From CAYTED01 sp964537075 (GTDB taxonomy: Bacteria; Patescibacteriota; Minisyncoccia; Moranbacterales; UBA1568), in assembly GCA_964537075.1 (NCBI GenBank), contig CAZIBB010000005.1, positions 1 through 36,102 on the forward strand: a DNA stretch of 36,102 nt. The letters run 5' to 3'. Below, piece after piece: positions 1 to 7,518 of this stretch (position 1 is its first letter; every line of letters starts with the position of its first letter). Position numbers and translations under genes: made by a program. The notes under the pieces were generated by a model. That model searched no databases and had not been told where the DNA came from. It was given only the letters and a program-made list of their open reading frames with translations.

Positions 1-70
1 TTTTCAGATTGTGCGTCCGGGCACCCTTGACGGTGATCCACTCGGACGGAGCATTGTTTTTTCGGGACAT
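1..70 (-). CDS. uvrA: UvrA, N-terminal fragment (cut by window edge)
   Basis: Reading the minus strand from an ATG at position 70 gives 23 codons that run off the window. They contain ITVKGARTHNLK, the very characteristic start of UvrA, the damage-recognition ATPase of nucleotide excision repair, just before its first Walker A motif. Only the N-terminus is visible, so domain completeness cannot be judged. UvrB is encoded 2.6 kb upstream on the same strand, which fits a repair neighbourhood. No good Shine-Dalgarno site is seen before the ATG. A palindromic repeat lies 34 nt upstream of the start codon. The identification rests on one short but distinctive motif. Confidence 0.85.
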   Translation of the reverse strand, partial: MSRKNNAPSEWITVKGARTHNLK

Positions 71-103
71 ATTTGCAGAAGAGATGAGAGATTAGATTTG
101 AGA

Positions 104-167
104 GATTTTTCACAGCGGACTCCGCCAGCTGGCGGATCAAAAAGCGGAACGACCGTTGTGAAAAATC
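104..167 (+). repeat. Palindromic element, family P copy 1, upstream of uvrA
   Basis: Outer arms at 104-118 and 153-167 pair over 15 bp with one G-U type change. An inner perfect palindrome, TCCGCCAGCTGGCGGA, sits at 121-136. The right half carries AAGCGGAACGACCGTTGT. A second copy, on the opposite strand, is at 21717-21763 in front of the ABC-F gene. The rest of the gap 71-232 holds purine-rich sequence (GAGATGAGAGATTAGA) and no gene. Confidence 0.7.
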
Positions 168-232
168 AAAAAACACCACGATTCAAGAACGAGTATTCTA
201 CCTCTCTTTTCAGAAAAAATCAATACGAGAAA

Positions 233-937
233 CTACCAAGATTCGAGCACCCGATTCTCATCCAAACGTTCCGGATGAAAGACTACCTCGACATTCAAAT
301 ATTCGGGTTTGCTCATGGTCTTCATGAATTCCTCCTGATTCGAAAACCAATCGAAGCTCGTCACCCAATCCGAACTCCCTCGCTCATTCGCGAGCAAAGA
401 TTTCCTATCGCTACGGACGCAAAATGCGAGTATGCCTGCGGTCAGTCCCCCATGTGACCCCTTCATGATGCCCATCTTCCCCAATCGTACATATCCGATG
501 CCAAACTCCTTCGCGAGTTCTGCAATCACGAGGAAAAACTCCGGAAAATAATGCACGTGTTCATGCGAATTCAGTCCATCTGGCAATCGTCCGAAACGAC
601 TCTGAAATAAAATAATCTGGCGACGCCATTCACTCCGTACTTTTTCCTCATTCACATTCCCGATGAGCCGGCGGATACAGAAATTTATCCCGCGCTTCAA
701 AGCGCCGCCAGTATCCTCATGCCCGCTCCGCAAAAGATGGATAAGCTCGAGATGAATATCAACAGCGACACCCGTCCGGAAAAGAGCCTGCATATCCTCA
801 TCCGTCACGCGCTCGGAAAACACCGCGACCCGATCGAGGAGTCCTTTTCGTGCGAGCTCGAGGATCGGCTTCGAGGTTTCCCTGATACCATAATCATCGG
901 CCGCGATAATCAGTTTCTTTCTCAATGCGCCATCCAT
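233..937 (-). CDS. ChbG/YdjC-family carbohydrate deacetylase-like protein
   Basis: This 234-residue protein looks like the YdjC/ChbG family, metal-dependent deacetylases acting on N-acetylated sugars such as chitooligosaccharides. Visible family motifs are the early IIAADDYG (about residues 10-17, metal-binding Asp pair), the middle VDIHLELIHL (metal His), and LNSHEHVHYFPEF with the histidine cluster near residue 125. The order and spacing fit the family, and the length is close to the usual 230-290. No signal peptide is seen, so it is probably cytoplasmic. It starts 9 nt after the alkyltransferase gene and is probably cotranscribed with it. The true substrate cannot be told from sequence. 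Confidence 0.8.
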   Translation of the reverse strand: MDGALRKKLIIAADDYGIRETSKPILELARKGLLDRVAVFSERVTDEDMQALFRTGVAVDIHLELIHLLRSGHEDTGGALKRGINFCIRRLIGNVNEEKVRSEWRRQIILFQSRFGRLPDGLNSHEHVHYFPEFFLVIAELAKEFGIGYVRLGKMGIMKGSHGGLTAGILAFCVRSDRKSLLANERGSSDWVTSFDWFSNQEEFMKTMSKPEYLNVEVVFHPERLDENRVLESW

Positions 938-946
938 ACGTTCATA

Positions 947-1222
947 TCATTTCATTATTTTCCCATTTCGTATCGACACGCCTTCGCTTTTCAAAAGCGC
1001 AACCTTTTTTTCCATACCGCGATTATATTCCCCCGGCCAACCATCGCTTCGAATGACGCGATGACACGGTACGGCGGCATTGAAATTCTGTTTCATCAGC
1101 GTTCCCACCGCACGGGACGCCTTCGGATACCCAGCCCTTTCCGCGACTTCCCCGTATGAGAGCACCTTCCCCCGAGGGATACGGCGCACCACTGATAGTA
1201 CTGAGTCTCGAAAGGATTTCAT
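947..1222 (-). CDS. O6-alkylguanine-DNA alkyltransferase-like protein (MGMT domain only)
   Basis: The 91-residue protein is the C-terminal DNA-binding and active-site domain of O6-methylguanine-DNA methyltransferase, without the N-terminal domain of Ada or Ogt. The active-site motif is PCHRV with the acceptor cysteine at about residue 53. The winged-helix part, with YGEVAERAGYPKASRAVG, precedes it. Alkyltransferase-like (ATL) proteins of this size usually carry Trp in place of the Cys, so keeping Cys suggests real alkyl transfer. I choose ATG 1222 over an upstream in-frame TTG at 1246, because a promoter lies between them with its expected start site at the ATG. It lies near uvrA and uvrB. 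Confidence 0.85.
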   Translation of the reverse strand: MKSFRDSVLSVVRRIPRGKVLSYGEVAERAGYPKASRAVGTLMKQNFNAAVPCHRVIRSDGWPGEYNRGMEKKVALLKSEGVSIRNGKIMK

Positions 1223-1228
1223 ACATTC

Positions 1229-1257
1229 AGTATAACTGCCCCACAAATTTCCATCAA
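1229..1257 (-). promoter_or_regulatory. Sigma70-type promoter of the alkyltransferase gene
   Basis: On the minus strand TTGATG (1257-1252) and TATACT (1234-1229) are separated by exactly 17 nt. The expected start site, 6-7 nt past the -10 box, falls on the ATG at 1222, which suggests a leaderless transcript. Confidence 0.6.
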
Positions 1258-1268
1258 ACTATGCTCAC

Positions 1269-1351
1269 TGTCATCCCGGGCTTGCCCCGGGATCTAAAAA
1301 GCTTATATGAGAGGTTTGAGACCTGGATCCCGGGGCAAGCCCGGGATGACA
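1269..1351. repeat. Inverted repeat of two REP-like palindromes
   Basis: A 26-nt word (1269-1294, beginning TGTCATCCCGGGCTTGCC) returns as its perfect reverse complement at 1326-1351, with 31 nt between. Each arm is itself a hairpin with CCCGGG arms around a GCAAG core. A variant arm is at 10970-10996. Similar GTCATCCCGG-type palindromes are common intergenic repeats in unrelated bacteria, so this is probably a non-coding repeat. Confidence 0.85.
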
Positions 1352-1357
1352 AAGCAT

Positions 1358-1392
1358 AAAAAAATACGAACAGAATAATCCATTCGTATTTT
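1358..1392 (-). terminator. Intrinsic terminator of the 1413-2249 gene
   Basis: On the minus strand AAAATACGAA (1392-1383) pairs with TTCGTATTTT (1370-1361) and is followed by a T run. It lies 20 nt past the stop codon. Confidence 0.75.
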
Positions 1393-1412
1393 CATGAATT
1401 TCCGAGAAGAAA

Positions 1413-2249
1413 CTATTTCTTCTCCAAAGCGGTTTTCAATTCCGCCCGGGCGGCTTCCATGGTCGCCTTGAAGGCGCTCATAGCTGCTTCGACCGCGCTG
1501 CGACGTGTCTCCATAAGTTTCTTCACATCATCGCGAACTTTTTCCATTTGTGACCGGTCATTTTTCAATGCCTCCCGAGCCGCCTGCATATCGGATTGAA
1601 ATCGCGAACGGACCTCTGCCGGTGTCTTTCCATTTTCACAAGATAATTTGGCATTGCTCACGGCATCATCGGATGCCTTCTTGAATGCGGCAACCGTCAT
1701 ATCCATCGAATTTTTGCGAGTAGTTACCGAACTATCGACTCCTTTTCGAAATACATCGATTGCGGCGTCAACAGCCTTTCGACGGGCTTCTACCGCTCCC
1801 GCCACCGTATTCTGAAACTTTTTCACCGCGGCTTTTTGATCATCGGTCGTCGCCTGCTCATTCAATTTAGCGTACATTTCCGATCGACGCTGATCCTGTT
1901 CTGATCTGATTTCCGTGAGACCTGAGGTCCTCTCATCGCGATTGGCCTGCATATTCTCACCATGATTCGACTTGCGATCCTGAAGTTTCCCCTCACGATC
2001 AGACATCCGTTCAGTCATTTTCGAGGCCATCTCGGAAAACCGAGTACAGAATGCCTCTTGACGCTTGGCTTCCATCTCAGTTTTTTTCTCTTCACGGTCT
2101 CCTTGACGTGCCTCTCTATCCACTTGACGAGCCGCTTGTCGTTCTTCCTGGCGTTCTACAGGAGTCAAAGCCATCGTGACACCGGCAAAAAACATGCCAA
2201 TCGAGATAATACTTCCCAATGCCAAAAATTTAGTTTTCATTTTCATCAT
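1413..2249 (-). CDS. Secreted or anchored coiled-coil protein, unknown function
   Basis: I do not recognise the family. The 278-residue product starts with a signal-peptide-like stretch (basic MKMKTK, then about 20 hydrophobic residues to about residue 28). After that it is almost entirely charged and alanine-rich. Heptad-like blocks such as RRKAVDAAIDVFRKGVDSSV and RRSAVEAAMSAFKATMEAAR recur, which predicts long amphipathic helices or coiled coil. Only two cysteines are seen in the mature part. It is probably exported and elongated, perhaps part of the cell envelope. Two adjacent start codons are possible (2249 or 2246). It follows another membrane-anchored protein on the same strand. Confidence 0.7.
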   Translation of the reverse strand: MMKMKTKFLALGSIISIGMFFAGVTMALTPVERQEERQAARQVDREARQGDREEKKTEMEAKRQEAFCTRFSEMASKMTERMSDREGKLQDRKSNHGENMQANRDERTSGLTEIRSEQDQRRSEMYAKLNEQATTDDQKAAVKKFQNTVAGAVEARRKAVDAAIDVFRKGVDSSVTTRKNSMDMTVAAFKKASDDAVSNAKLSCENGKTPAEVRSRFQSDMQAAREALKNDRSQMEKVRDDVKKLMETRRSAVEAAMSAFKATMEAARAELKTALEKK

Positions 2250-2279
2250 AAAGATTTTTTTAAAACTTTTTGATTACCG

Positions 2280-2297
2280 CTCCGATGTTCATCGGAG
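2280..2297. terminator. Perfect hairpin between two minus-strand genes
   Basis: CTCCGATG (2280-2287) and CATCGGAG (2290-2297) form an 8-bp perfect stem, just past the stop of the 2300-2638 gene. There is no direct T run on the minus strand, so termination is uncertain. It may be a processing or stability hairpin. Confidence 0.4.
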
Positions 2298-2299
2298 TC

Positions 2300-2638
2300 T
2301 CACTCATTTTCATCATAGATAGTGCCAAAGTCACTGACGATATCCCCCTCTGATTCGATATCGAGAGTCTCACCAAACTCCTCTTCGCTCAATGTCGAAT
2401 TATCCACATCGATTTCCTTGATGATATCATCGACAACCGCATCCGGAGTCGCCGGCACTTCCTGCATTGCAGCTGGAGAAGTCACCTTTTGTGCGACATC
2501 AGACCGACCTCCCTGCTGCATCATGGTCGTCGTCGGGGCCGTCGCTGTCGGAGTGACTGATTGTTTATACACCAATACACCGAGACCGATGATGGCAAGC
2601 ACGCCGATACCAAAAAATATTTTTTGCAATCCTGTCAT
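2300..2638 (-). CDS. Small single-pass membrane-anchored acidic protein, unknown function
   Basis: The family is not recognised. The 112-residue product has one N-terminal membrane segment (about residues 5-25, KIFFGIGVLAIIGLGVLVY). A Thr/Ala/Pro-rich linker follows, then a strongly acidic C-terminal half rich in Asp and Glu. The topology suggests an extracytoplasmic acidic tail. A good promoter (2711-2740) overlaps the end of uvrB and can drive this gene and the next coiled-coil gene separately from uvrB. Confidence 0.65.
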   Translation of the reverse strand: MTGLQKIFFGIGVLAIIGLGVLVYKQSVTPTATAPTTTMMQQGGRSDVAQKVTSPAAMQEVPATPDAVVDDIIKEIDVDNSTLSEEEFGETLDIESEGDIVSDFGTIYDENE

Positions 2639-2710
2639 ATATATTTTTCTTAATTTTAATTACACTGAAAAACAATGAAGAGCCTCGACGCCTACTCTCC
2701 TATCGCATTC

Positions 2711-2740
2711 ATTATATCACTGAAGCAATTTTTCGTTCAA
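2711..2740 (-). promoter_or_regulatory. Promoter inside the 3' end of uvrB
   Basis: On the minus strand TTGAAC (2740-2735) and TATAAT (2716-2711) are 18 nt apart, and TG one base before the -10 makes it an extended -10 promoter. It overlaps the uvrB stop codon and leaves a leader of about 65 nt before the ATG at 2638. Confidence 0.6.
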
Positions 2741-4733
2741 TGGCGCGGATTTCATCACGGAGAATAGCGGCCGTCTCGAAGTCGAGCGCTTCCACCGCCT
2801 CACTCATCTCTTTCTTCTTCAGTTTCATAAGTTTCTTCGGATCCGTATTGAATATCTCCTCATCCAGCATGAGATTCGCGCGCACCGCGCGATCATGCTC
2901 GCTTTCCATCTGCTCGGTGATATCATGGATGCGTTTTTTGATCGTGATCGGCGTGATACCATGTTCCGTATTGTAAGCTTCCTGAATACCGCGGCGCGTT
3001 CTCGTCGTATCAATAGCTTTCTTCATCGAATCCGTCATCCGGTCGGCATAAAGAATCACCCGTCCGGCGGCATTGCGCGCCGCCCGTCCGATGATCTGAA
3101 TAAGCGATGTCTCCGATCGAAGAAACCCCTCCTTGTCCGCATCGAGAATCCCAATGAGTGATACTTCCGGCAAATCCAGACCCTCGCGGAGAAGGTTCAC
3201 TCCGACCAGAATATCGAAGGTTCCCTTGCGGAATGCGGTGAGAATCTTGATCCGATCGATTGTCTTGATATCGCTGTGCAGATATTCAGCTTTGATTTTC
3301 TTCTCTTTCAGATACACGCTCAGGTCTTCCGCCATCTTCTTCGTGAGGGTGGTCGCGAGCACGCGTCCACCCTCTCTGATCTCACGTTCCGCCTCGGCGA
3401 TAAAATCGGCTATCTGCCCGGGATAATCACCGAGTTCCTGTACCCCGCGCACCGCGAGCTCCGGATCAAGCAGCCCCGTCGGACGGATCACCTGCTCCAC
3501 CAGCTGTGCGCTGACGGATTTCTCATACTCGCTCGGTGTCGCCGAAGTGAAAATGACCGGACCGACCCGTTCGAGGAATTCCTCAAAACGAAGCGGCCGA
3601 TTATCGAGCGCCGACGGCAACCGGAATCCGAATTCCACCAAGGTCTCCTTCCTCGAACGGTCGCCGGCATACATTCCGCGAAGCTGCGGCAAGGTCACAT
3701 GCGATTCATCGATTACCGTGAGAAAATCCGGCGAACCCTCCTCCGTATGAAGGAAATATGCGAGCAGAGTGTCCGGAGCGACGCCTTCCGCCTTGCCTGA
3801 CAAATGCCTCGAATAATTCTCGATACCGCTGCAATACCCGATCTCTTCCATCATCGCGAGATCATAATTCGTGCGTCGTTTCAATCGTTCGTGTTCAAGT
3901 ACTTTTCCCTGCTTCTCCAATTCCGCAAGTCTCACCTCAAGCTCGGCCCGAATGGAAGCAATCGCACGGCTCTGCGTGTCCTTGTCGGCGATAAAGTGCT
4001 TGGTCGGGAAAAGGAAAATGCTCTCCGGCGTCTCGAGGATTTTCTGCGATACCGGATCAACGGTGAGAATCTTCGATATCGTGTTCCCCGAAAGTTCGAT
4101 CGAATATGAATACCGCTCCGACACCGGCATCACCTCGACGCGATTGCCCATGGCGCGGAACGATCCCGGAGTGAGATCGGCGTTCGTCCGCTCGAAAAAA
4201 ATCGACACGAGTCTCCGCACGAGAGTATCACGCGTATACTCCATGCCGACCGAGAGACGAAGATTTTCCTCCTCATATTCTTTCGGCGATCCAAGACCAT
4301 AGATGCATGAGACTGATGCGACGATGATCACATCTTTTCTCGTGAGGAGCGCCTGGGTCGTCGCGTGCCGCAAGCGATCGATCTCCTCATTGATCGACGC
4401 GTCCTTCTCTATATAGGTATCGCTCGCGGCGACATAGGCCTCCGGCTGATAGTAATCGTAATACGAGACGAAATAATGCACCGCATGGTCGGGAAAAAAC
4501 TCCTGATACTCTTCCGCGAGCTGGGCCGCCAATGTCTTGTTATGGGCGATCACGAGTGTCGGTCGGTCAAACGCCCTAATCACATTGGCCGCGGTGAATG
4601 TCTTCCCTGAGCCCGTGATCCCGAGCAGAGTTTGAAACCGATTCCCTTTCTTAAGACCGGATACCAGTTTTTCTATCGCTTGGGGTTGATCCCCCGCCGG
4701 CTCCCAATCGGATTTCAGTTGAAATATGGACAT
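2712..4733 (-). CDS. uvrB: Excinuclease ABC subunit B
   Basis: UvrB is the damage-verifying helicase-like subunit of nucleotide excision repair. It receives the lesion from UvrA and recruits UvrC. The 673-residue protein is full length. Walker A GITGSGKT is at about residues 38-45. The aromatic beta-hairpin YYDYYQPEAY, which clamps the DNA, is at 91-100. VIDESHVT is near 335, and a helicase C domain has GVNLLREGLDLPEV and QIIGRAARN. The C-terminal UVR motif, around EAVEALDFETAAILRDEI, is intact, so UvrC contact should be possible. The start is the ATG before SIFQLKSDWEPAGDQPQAI, as usual for the family. Confidence 0.98.
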   Translation of the reverse strand: MSIFQLKSDWEPAGDQPQAIEKLVSGLKKGNRFQTLLGITGSGKTFTAANVIRAFDRPTLVIAHNKTLAAQLAEEYQEFFPDHAVHYFVSYYDYYQPEAYVAASDTYIEKDASINEEIDRLRHATTQALLTRKDVIIVASVSCIYGLGSPKEYEEENLRLSVGMEYTRDTLVRRLVSIFFERTNADLTPGSFRAMGNRVEVMPVSERYSYSIELSGNTISKILTVDPVSQKILETPESIFLFPTKHFIADKDTQSRAIASIRAELEVRLAELEKQGKVLEHERLKRRTNYDLAMMEEIGYCSGIENYSRHLSGKAEGVAPDTLLAYFLHTEEGSPDFLTVIDESHVTLPQLRGMYAGDRSRKETLVEFGFRLPSALDNRPLRFEEFLERVGPVIFTSATPSEYEKSVSAQLVEQVIRPTGLLDPELAVRGVQELGDYPGQIADFIAEAEREIREGGRVLATTLTKKMAEDLSVYLKEKKIKAEYLHSDIKTIDRIKILTAFRKGTFDILVGVNLLREGLDLPEVSLIGILDADKEGFLRSETSLIQIIGRAARNAAGRVILYADRMTDSMKKAIDTTRTRRGIQEAYNTEHGITPITIKKRIHDITEQMESEHDRAVRANLMLDEEIFNTDPKKLMKLKKKEMSEAVEALDFETAAILRDEIRAIERKIASVI

Positions 4734-4859
4734 ACAGGAGAAATAAGAGGTGAGATATGAGAGACTAGATATTAGAAATTCAGGAGGAAGTAAGGGAAGA
4801 AAAATATAATAACCAAAAGAAAATACACTGTACAGTAAAAAAGACCTCCTGTCACCATA
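4734..4859. other. Gene-free gap with short palindromes
   Basis: This gap holds purine-rich words (AGAGGTGAGATATGAGAG) like those at 81-110 and 9176-9200, a 10-bp palindrome ACTGTACAGT, and distant arms CAGGAGG and CCTCCTG. No gene is seen. Confidence 0.5.
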
Positions 4860-5543
4860 CTAAAGTTTTCTGGAATACCACCAGACGCAGAGCCGTTCCC
4901 AGAGCCACATGCCCTTACGACGATGATTCCAGAGGAGGAAGAGGAACAGTGCGATTCCGATCGCCGTCGCGACATGGAAAAAGAATTTGATGTCATCGAT
5001 ATCCCGCCAAAGCCGGCCGATCGCCGCGAGTCCGGCATACCCCGAAAGAAGGTACATGAAATCCTTGATAAAATTCCCGGCAAAAGTCAGCATGAGGTAC
5101 TCCGAGAGGCGCATCTTGATGATTCCGCAGACGACCGAAACCGGAGTCGTCGGAAAAAACGGGATGACACGAAGAAAAAACAGCATGGCCGCATCCTTCC
5201 ATGTTCCGGTAAATTTTTTCCCGATATGCTCTATCTGCCCGTGCGTCACGCCGAAATATTTTCCGTAACGCGGGACGATCATATCCTCGAGCTTGTCGCC
5301 GATGACATAATAGATCCACGCACCCGCCGTCTTCCCGATATTTCCCACAAAGGAAAGCCCAACAAGATTCCAGATGCTCAATCCACTGGCGAAAGCGATC
5401 GTCCCGGCCGTTCCCATGACGAGGAGCGACGGAATGGGACTGATGATTTCTTCGGCGAAAGAACCGATGAAGACGAACCATGGCAAGGAAACGATTTCCG
5501 AAAGATGTCTCAACCACAATTCCGAAAAGGCGAGAAAATGCAT
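4860..5543 (-). CDS. DedA/VTT-domain membrane protein
   Basis: The 227-residue integral membrane protein matches the DedA (VTT, SNARE-associated Golgi) family. Family members act in envelope maintenance, and some are lipid or undecaprenyl-phosphate flippases. Visible traits are an N-terminal re-entrant region with GSFAEEIISPIPS, a central G-rich helix (VGNIGKTAGAWIYYVIG), the FFLRVIPFFPTTPVSVVCG motif with the key Arg-Pro, and C-terminal hydrophobic helices ending in a basic tail. It lies 19 nt after a small membrane protein gene. It is one of three VTT-type proteins in this window (see 14169 and 21948). Confidence 0.85.
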   Translation of the reverse strand: MHFLAFSELWLRHLSEIVSLPWFVFIGSFAEEIISPIPSLLVMGTAGTIAFASGLSIWNLVGLSFVGNIGKTAGAWIYYVIGDKLEDMIVPRYGKYFGVTHGQIEHIGKKFTGTWKDAAMLFFLRVIPFFPTTPVSVVCGIIKMRLSEYLMLTFAGNFIKDFMYLLSGYAGLAAIGRLWRDIDDIKFFFHVATAIGIALFLFLLWNHRRKGMWLWERLCVWWYSRKL

Positions 5544-5562
5544 AAGAGCCTGCCCTCAAGGA

Positions 5563-5757
5563 TTATTTCTTCAGCTGTAGCTGATGCGTCGCGACCGTTT
5601 CCTTAAATTGGGAAACCATGACATCGCTCTCTGTGACCGTAATGATGCTAAGGAGGGTACTCAAAAGAGCGACGAAGAGAATCGCCAACACGCTTGAAAT
5701 ATTCTGATGAAAGTCAAAATTCATATGACGTGAATCACTGAAGATGAGGGGCATCAT
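5563..5757 (-). CDS. Small membrane protein, unknown function
   Basis: This 64-residue product of unknown family has one strong hydrophobic segment (about residues 20-40, SVLAILFVALLSTLLSIITV) and a polar C-terminal tail ending in LKK. Its start overlaps the end of the upstream small gene by 23 nt, which suggests translational coupling. AAGGAG and AGGGGT lie 7-13 nt before ATG 5757, while ATG 5724 has no visible ribosome site, so I prefer 5757. It sits between an acidic small protein and a DedA protein. Confidence 0.5.
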   Translation of the reverse strand: MMPLIFSDSRHMNFDFHQNISSVLAILFVALLSTLLSIITVTESDVMVSQFKETVATHQLQLKK

Positions 5758-5935
5758 TTTTCATACCCCTCTCCTTGTCTAATTCTCCCTGCTTCTCGAC
5801 AAACTCGCCGATATCTTCAATACCGATAGTATTCGGGACGGTTTCCGGCTTTGTCAATCCGGTCTGATCTCCCGGAGTGACTACGGCGACATCCTCAGTC
5901 TGCGGAGCCTCCTCAAAATTTCCCATAGGTATCAT
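5735..5935 (-). CDS. Small acidic protein, unknown function
   Basis: The family is not recognised. The 66-residue product is polar and acidic, rich in Glu, Asp, Pro and Thr, with no membrane segment, and is probably partly disordered. It lies 24 nt after the end of the 5960-7219 gene and overlaps the next small gene by 23 nt, so the run 7219 to 4860 may be one operon. Gene status rests on the tight spacing and reading frame. Confidence 0.5.
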   Translation of the reverse strand: MIPMGNFEEAPQTEDVAVVTPGDQTGLTKPETVPNTIGIEDIGEFVEKQGELDKERGMKNDAPHLQ

Positions 5936-5959
5936 GATTAAGAATCCTTCATCAGTATA

Positions 5960-7219
5960 TCATCTCTTCCGCCATCCGGACAAAATATCGTCGATCACCT
6001 GCTCATCATCGCAGCCGAATTCCTTCTGCGGCGAATAGAAATGTTTCGTTATCCCCGTACAGCCGTTATTGTCGATCGAGAGACGGGCGAGTACCGGAAG
6101 GAGAAATCCGACATCGCGACGCGTAAAAAAGTCATACAGCTGTTTCAGCGTGTTCGCACGCTCACTACTGTCCATTCTCGTGAAATGACTCATATCATCT
6201 CCCACTTTTCCGCTCCAATCCAGATTGATAAACACATTCTCCACCTTCTTCGCGAATCGATCATTCCACAGAAGTGCCCAGCACCAATCCCCTCTCTTCT
6301 GCCACCACCGAGGATGACATTCGGCATTGCGGGGAAATTTCCCGAAAGCATCAATACCCACGCCGCCCTCGACATAATCAAACAGCCCCAGGTACGAGAC
6401 ATCATCGATGTCATTAGTCTGCGCCCCGACGACGATATTCATGCCGAGCCATTCCGCATACACCCGCATATCCGTGACAATGATTCTCGCCCACGCCGGA
6501 TCCAGATCCTTGGACTCCTGATAGGATATCTGCCCGAACAGGAATGACTGTATACCCATATCCATGGCTCGCCGCGTCACCTCGCGAAGATATTTCCGAT
6601 ATTCTTCGCTTCCGAACGATGGCCTGCAGGTATGCTCACCCCAAACATTATTGGTGCCTTGCCGACACATATCCCCGAAATCAAAAAAACGATTCTCTTC
6701 CGGAAAGAAATATTTCTCATTTTTATTGAGAGCCTCCGCGAGAAACATCCCATAGACGATATCATCCCGTTTCACATCTTTTTTGATTTCCAGGGCCTTG
6801 TCGAAGTCAGGCGCTTCAAGCCAGGTTTCCAAAGCCCGATGAAGATAATAACATTTCGATGTATTGATATATTTCACCATATCCTCTCTCTGATTCCCAT
6901 AATCAGAAAGAAATCCATCCGCAACACAACCGAGATGCTTCATCTTTTCCATATCGGGTTTCGGCGGAGCGACGAAAAGCGGTTTTTCCTTCTCCGCAAG
7001 AGCGGCCATTGCCAGTTCACGCTCACGTCGTATCTCACGCTGCATTTCGATTTCCTTCCGGGTAGTATCCAACTTTATTTGCGCGACCTCGAGAGAAAGT
7101 GCACTTTGCCTCTGACTTCCCTGTATGCTCCTCCATTCCAGAAGAGCGAAAACCATCCCGATGATCGAAATCACGAGGAGGCAAAGACACATGCGCCAAA
7201 AAAACTTTTCACGATTCAT
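5960..7219 (-). CDS. Membrane-anchored protein, possible TIM-barrel glycosidase-like domain
   Basis: The 419-residue product has one N-terminal membrane segment (about residues 10-28). A charged coiled-coil stalk of about 60 residues follows (VAQIKLDTTRKEIEMQREI). The rest is a globular, Trp- and Cys-rich domain from about residue 95. The pattern there (FLFGQISYQE, MRVYAEWLGMNIVVGAQTND, FDYVEGGVGID, NVFINLDWSG) resembles repeated beta-strand plus helix units with acidic residues at strand ends, as in TIM-barrel glycoside hydrolases. This fold is my inference and no catalytic pair is proven. It is probably anchored outside the membrane and acts on an envelope or external glycan. Confidence 0.6.
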   Translation of the reverse strand: MNREKFFWRMCLCLLVISIIGMVFALLEWRSIQGSQRQSALSLEVAQIKLDTTRKEIEMQREIRRERELAMAALAEKEKPLFVAPPKPDMEKMKHLGCVADGFLSDYGNQREDMVKYINTSKCYYLHRALETWLEAPDFDKALEIKKDVKRDDIVYGMFLAEALNKNEKYFFPEENRFFDFGDMCRQGTNNVWGEHTCRPSFGSEEYRKYLREVTRRAMDMGIQSFLFGQISYQESKDLDPAWARIIVTDMRVYAEWLGMNIVVGAQTNDIDDVSYLGLFDYVEGGVGIDAFGKFPRNAECHPRWWQKRGDWCWALLWNDRFAKKVENVFINLDWSGKVGDDMSHFTRMDSSERANTLKQLYDFFTRRDVGFLLPVLARLSIDNNGCTGITKHFYSPQKEFGCDDEQVIDDILSGWRKR

Positions 7220-7263
7220 GTATCCATTTTACACCCAATCCATACTGATAAATAGTTTTCACT

Positions 7264-7410
7264 CGGGAGCAAGCTCCCGCCACAGGATTATCCCGCCAAT
7301 CGGGATAATCTGTTTTCGGCAGCAAGCTGCCGAGTTTTCAGTTTGTTGCCGTCACTCGATCGGAAACGAAGAGTAAGAACTTTCGTTTCACTCACTCGTT
7401 TAGGCAATAA
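7264..7410 (+). repeat. Multi-hairpin repeat, family M copy 1
   Basis: Three hairpins stand in a row: CGGGAGCAAGCTCCCG (7264-7279), arms GATTATCCCG and CGGGATAATC (7286-7310), and CGGCAGCAAGCTGCCG (7317-7332). They are followed by the shared 3' module at 7346-7410. That module has outer arms TTGCC/GGCAA and inner arms GAAACGAA/TTCGTTTC around GTAAGAAC. It ends 12 nt before the promoter of the next gene. Confidence 0.8.
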
Positions 7411-7422
7411 ACAGTGCGGGCA

Positions 7423-7451
7423 TTGCAAGAAAACATATCCTTTCGTATAAT
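7423..7451 (+). promoter_or_regulatory. Strong sigma70-type promoter
   Basis: TTGCAA (7423-7428) and TATAAT (7446-7451) are 17 nt apart. The expected start site is near 7458, which rules out an in-frame GTG at 7414 as the start of the next gene and supports ATG 7519. Confidence 0.8.
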
Positions 7452-7518
7452 AGAAGCAGAGAAAAGAAACGAGTTAAACAAACATAAAAAATACCTGGGA
7501 CAACCCCGGGAGATCGCT

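Noticed and set aside
11..457. 148-codon plus-strand frame near the left edge
   Set aside because: It runs through the family P palindrome and lies opposite the uvrA start and the ChbG-like gene, and its composition is not protein-like.
7414..7518. GTG start for the coiled-coil protein at 7414
   Set aside because: The strong promoter with its -10 at 7446-7451 lies after this codon, and ATG 7519 has a GGGAG site at good distance.
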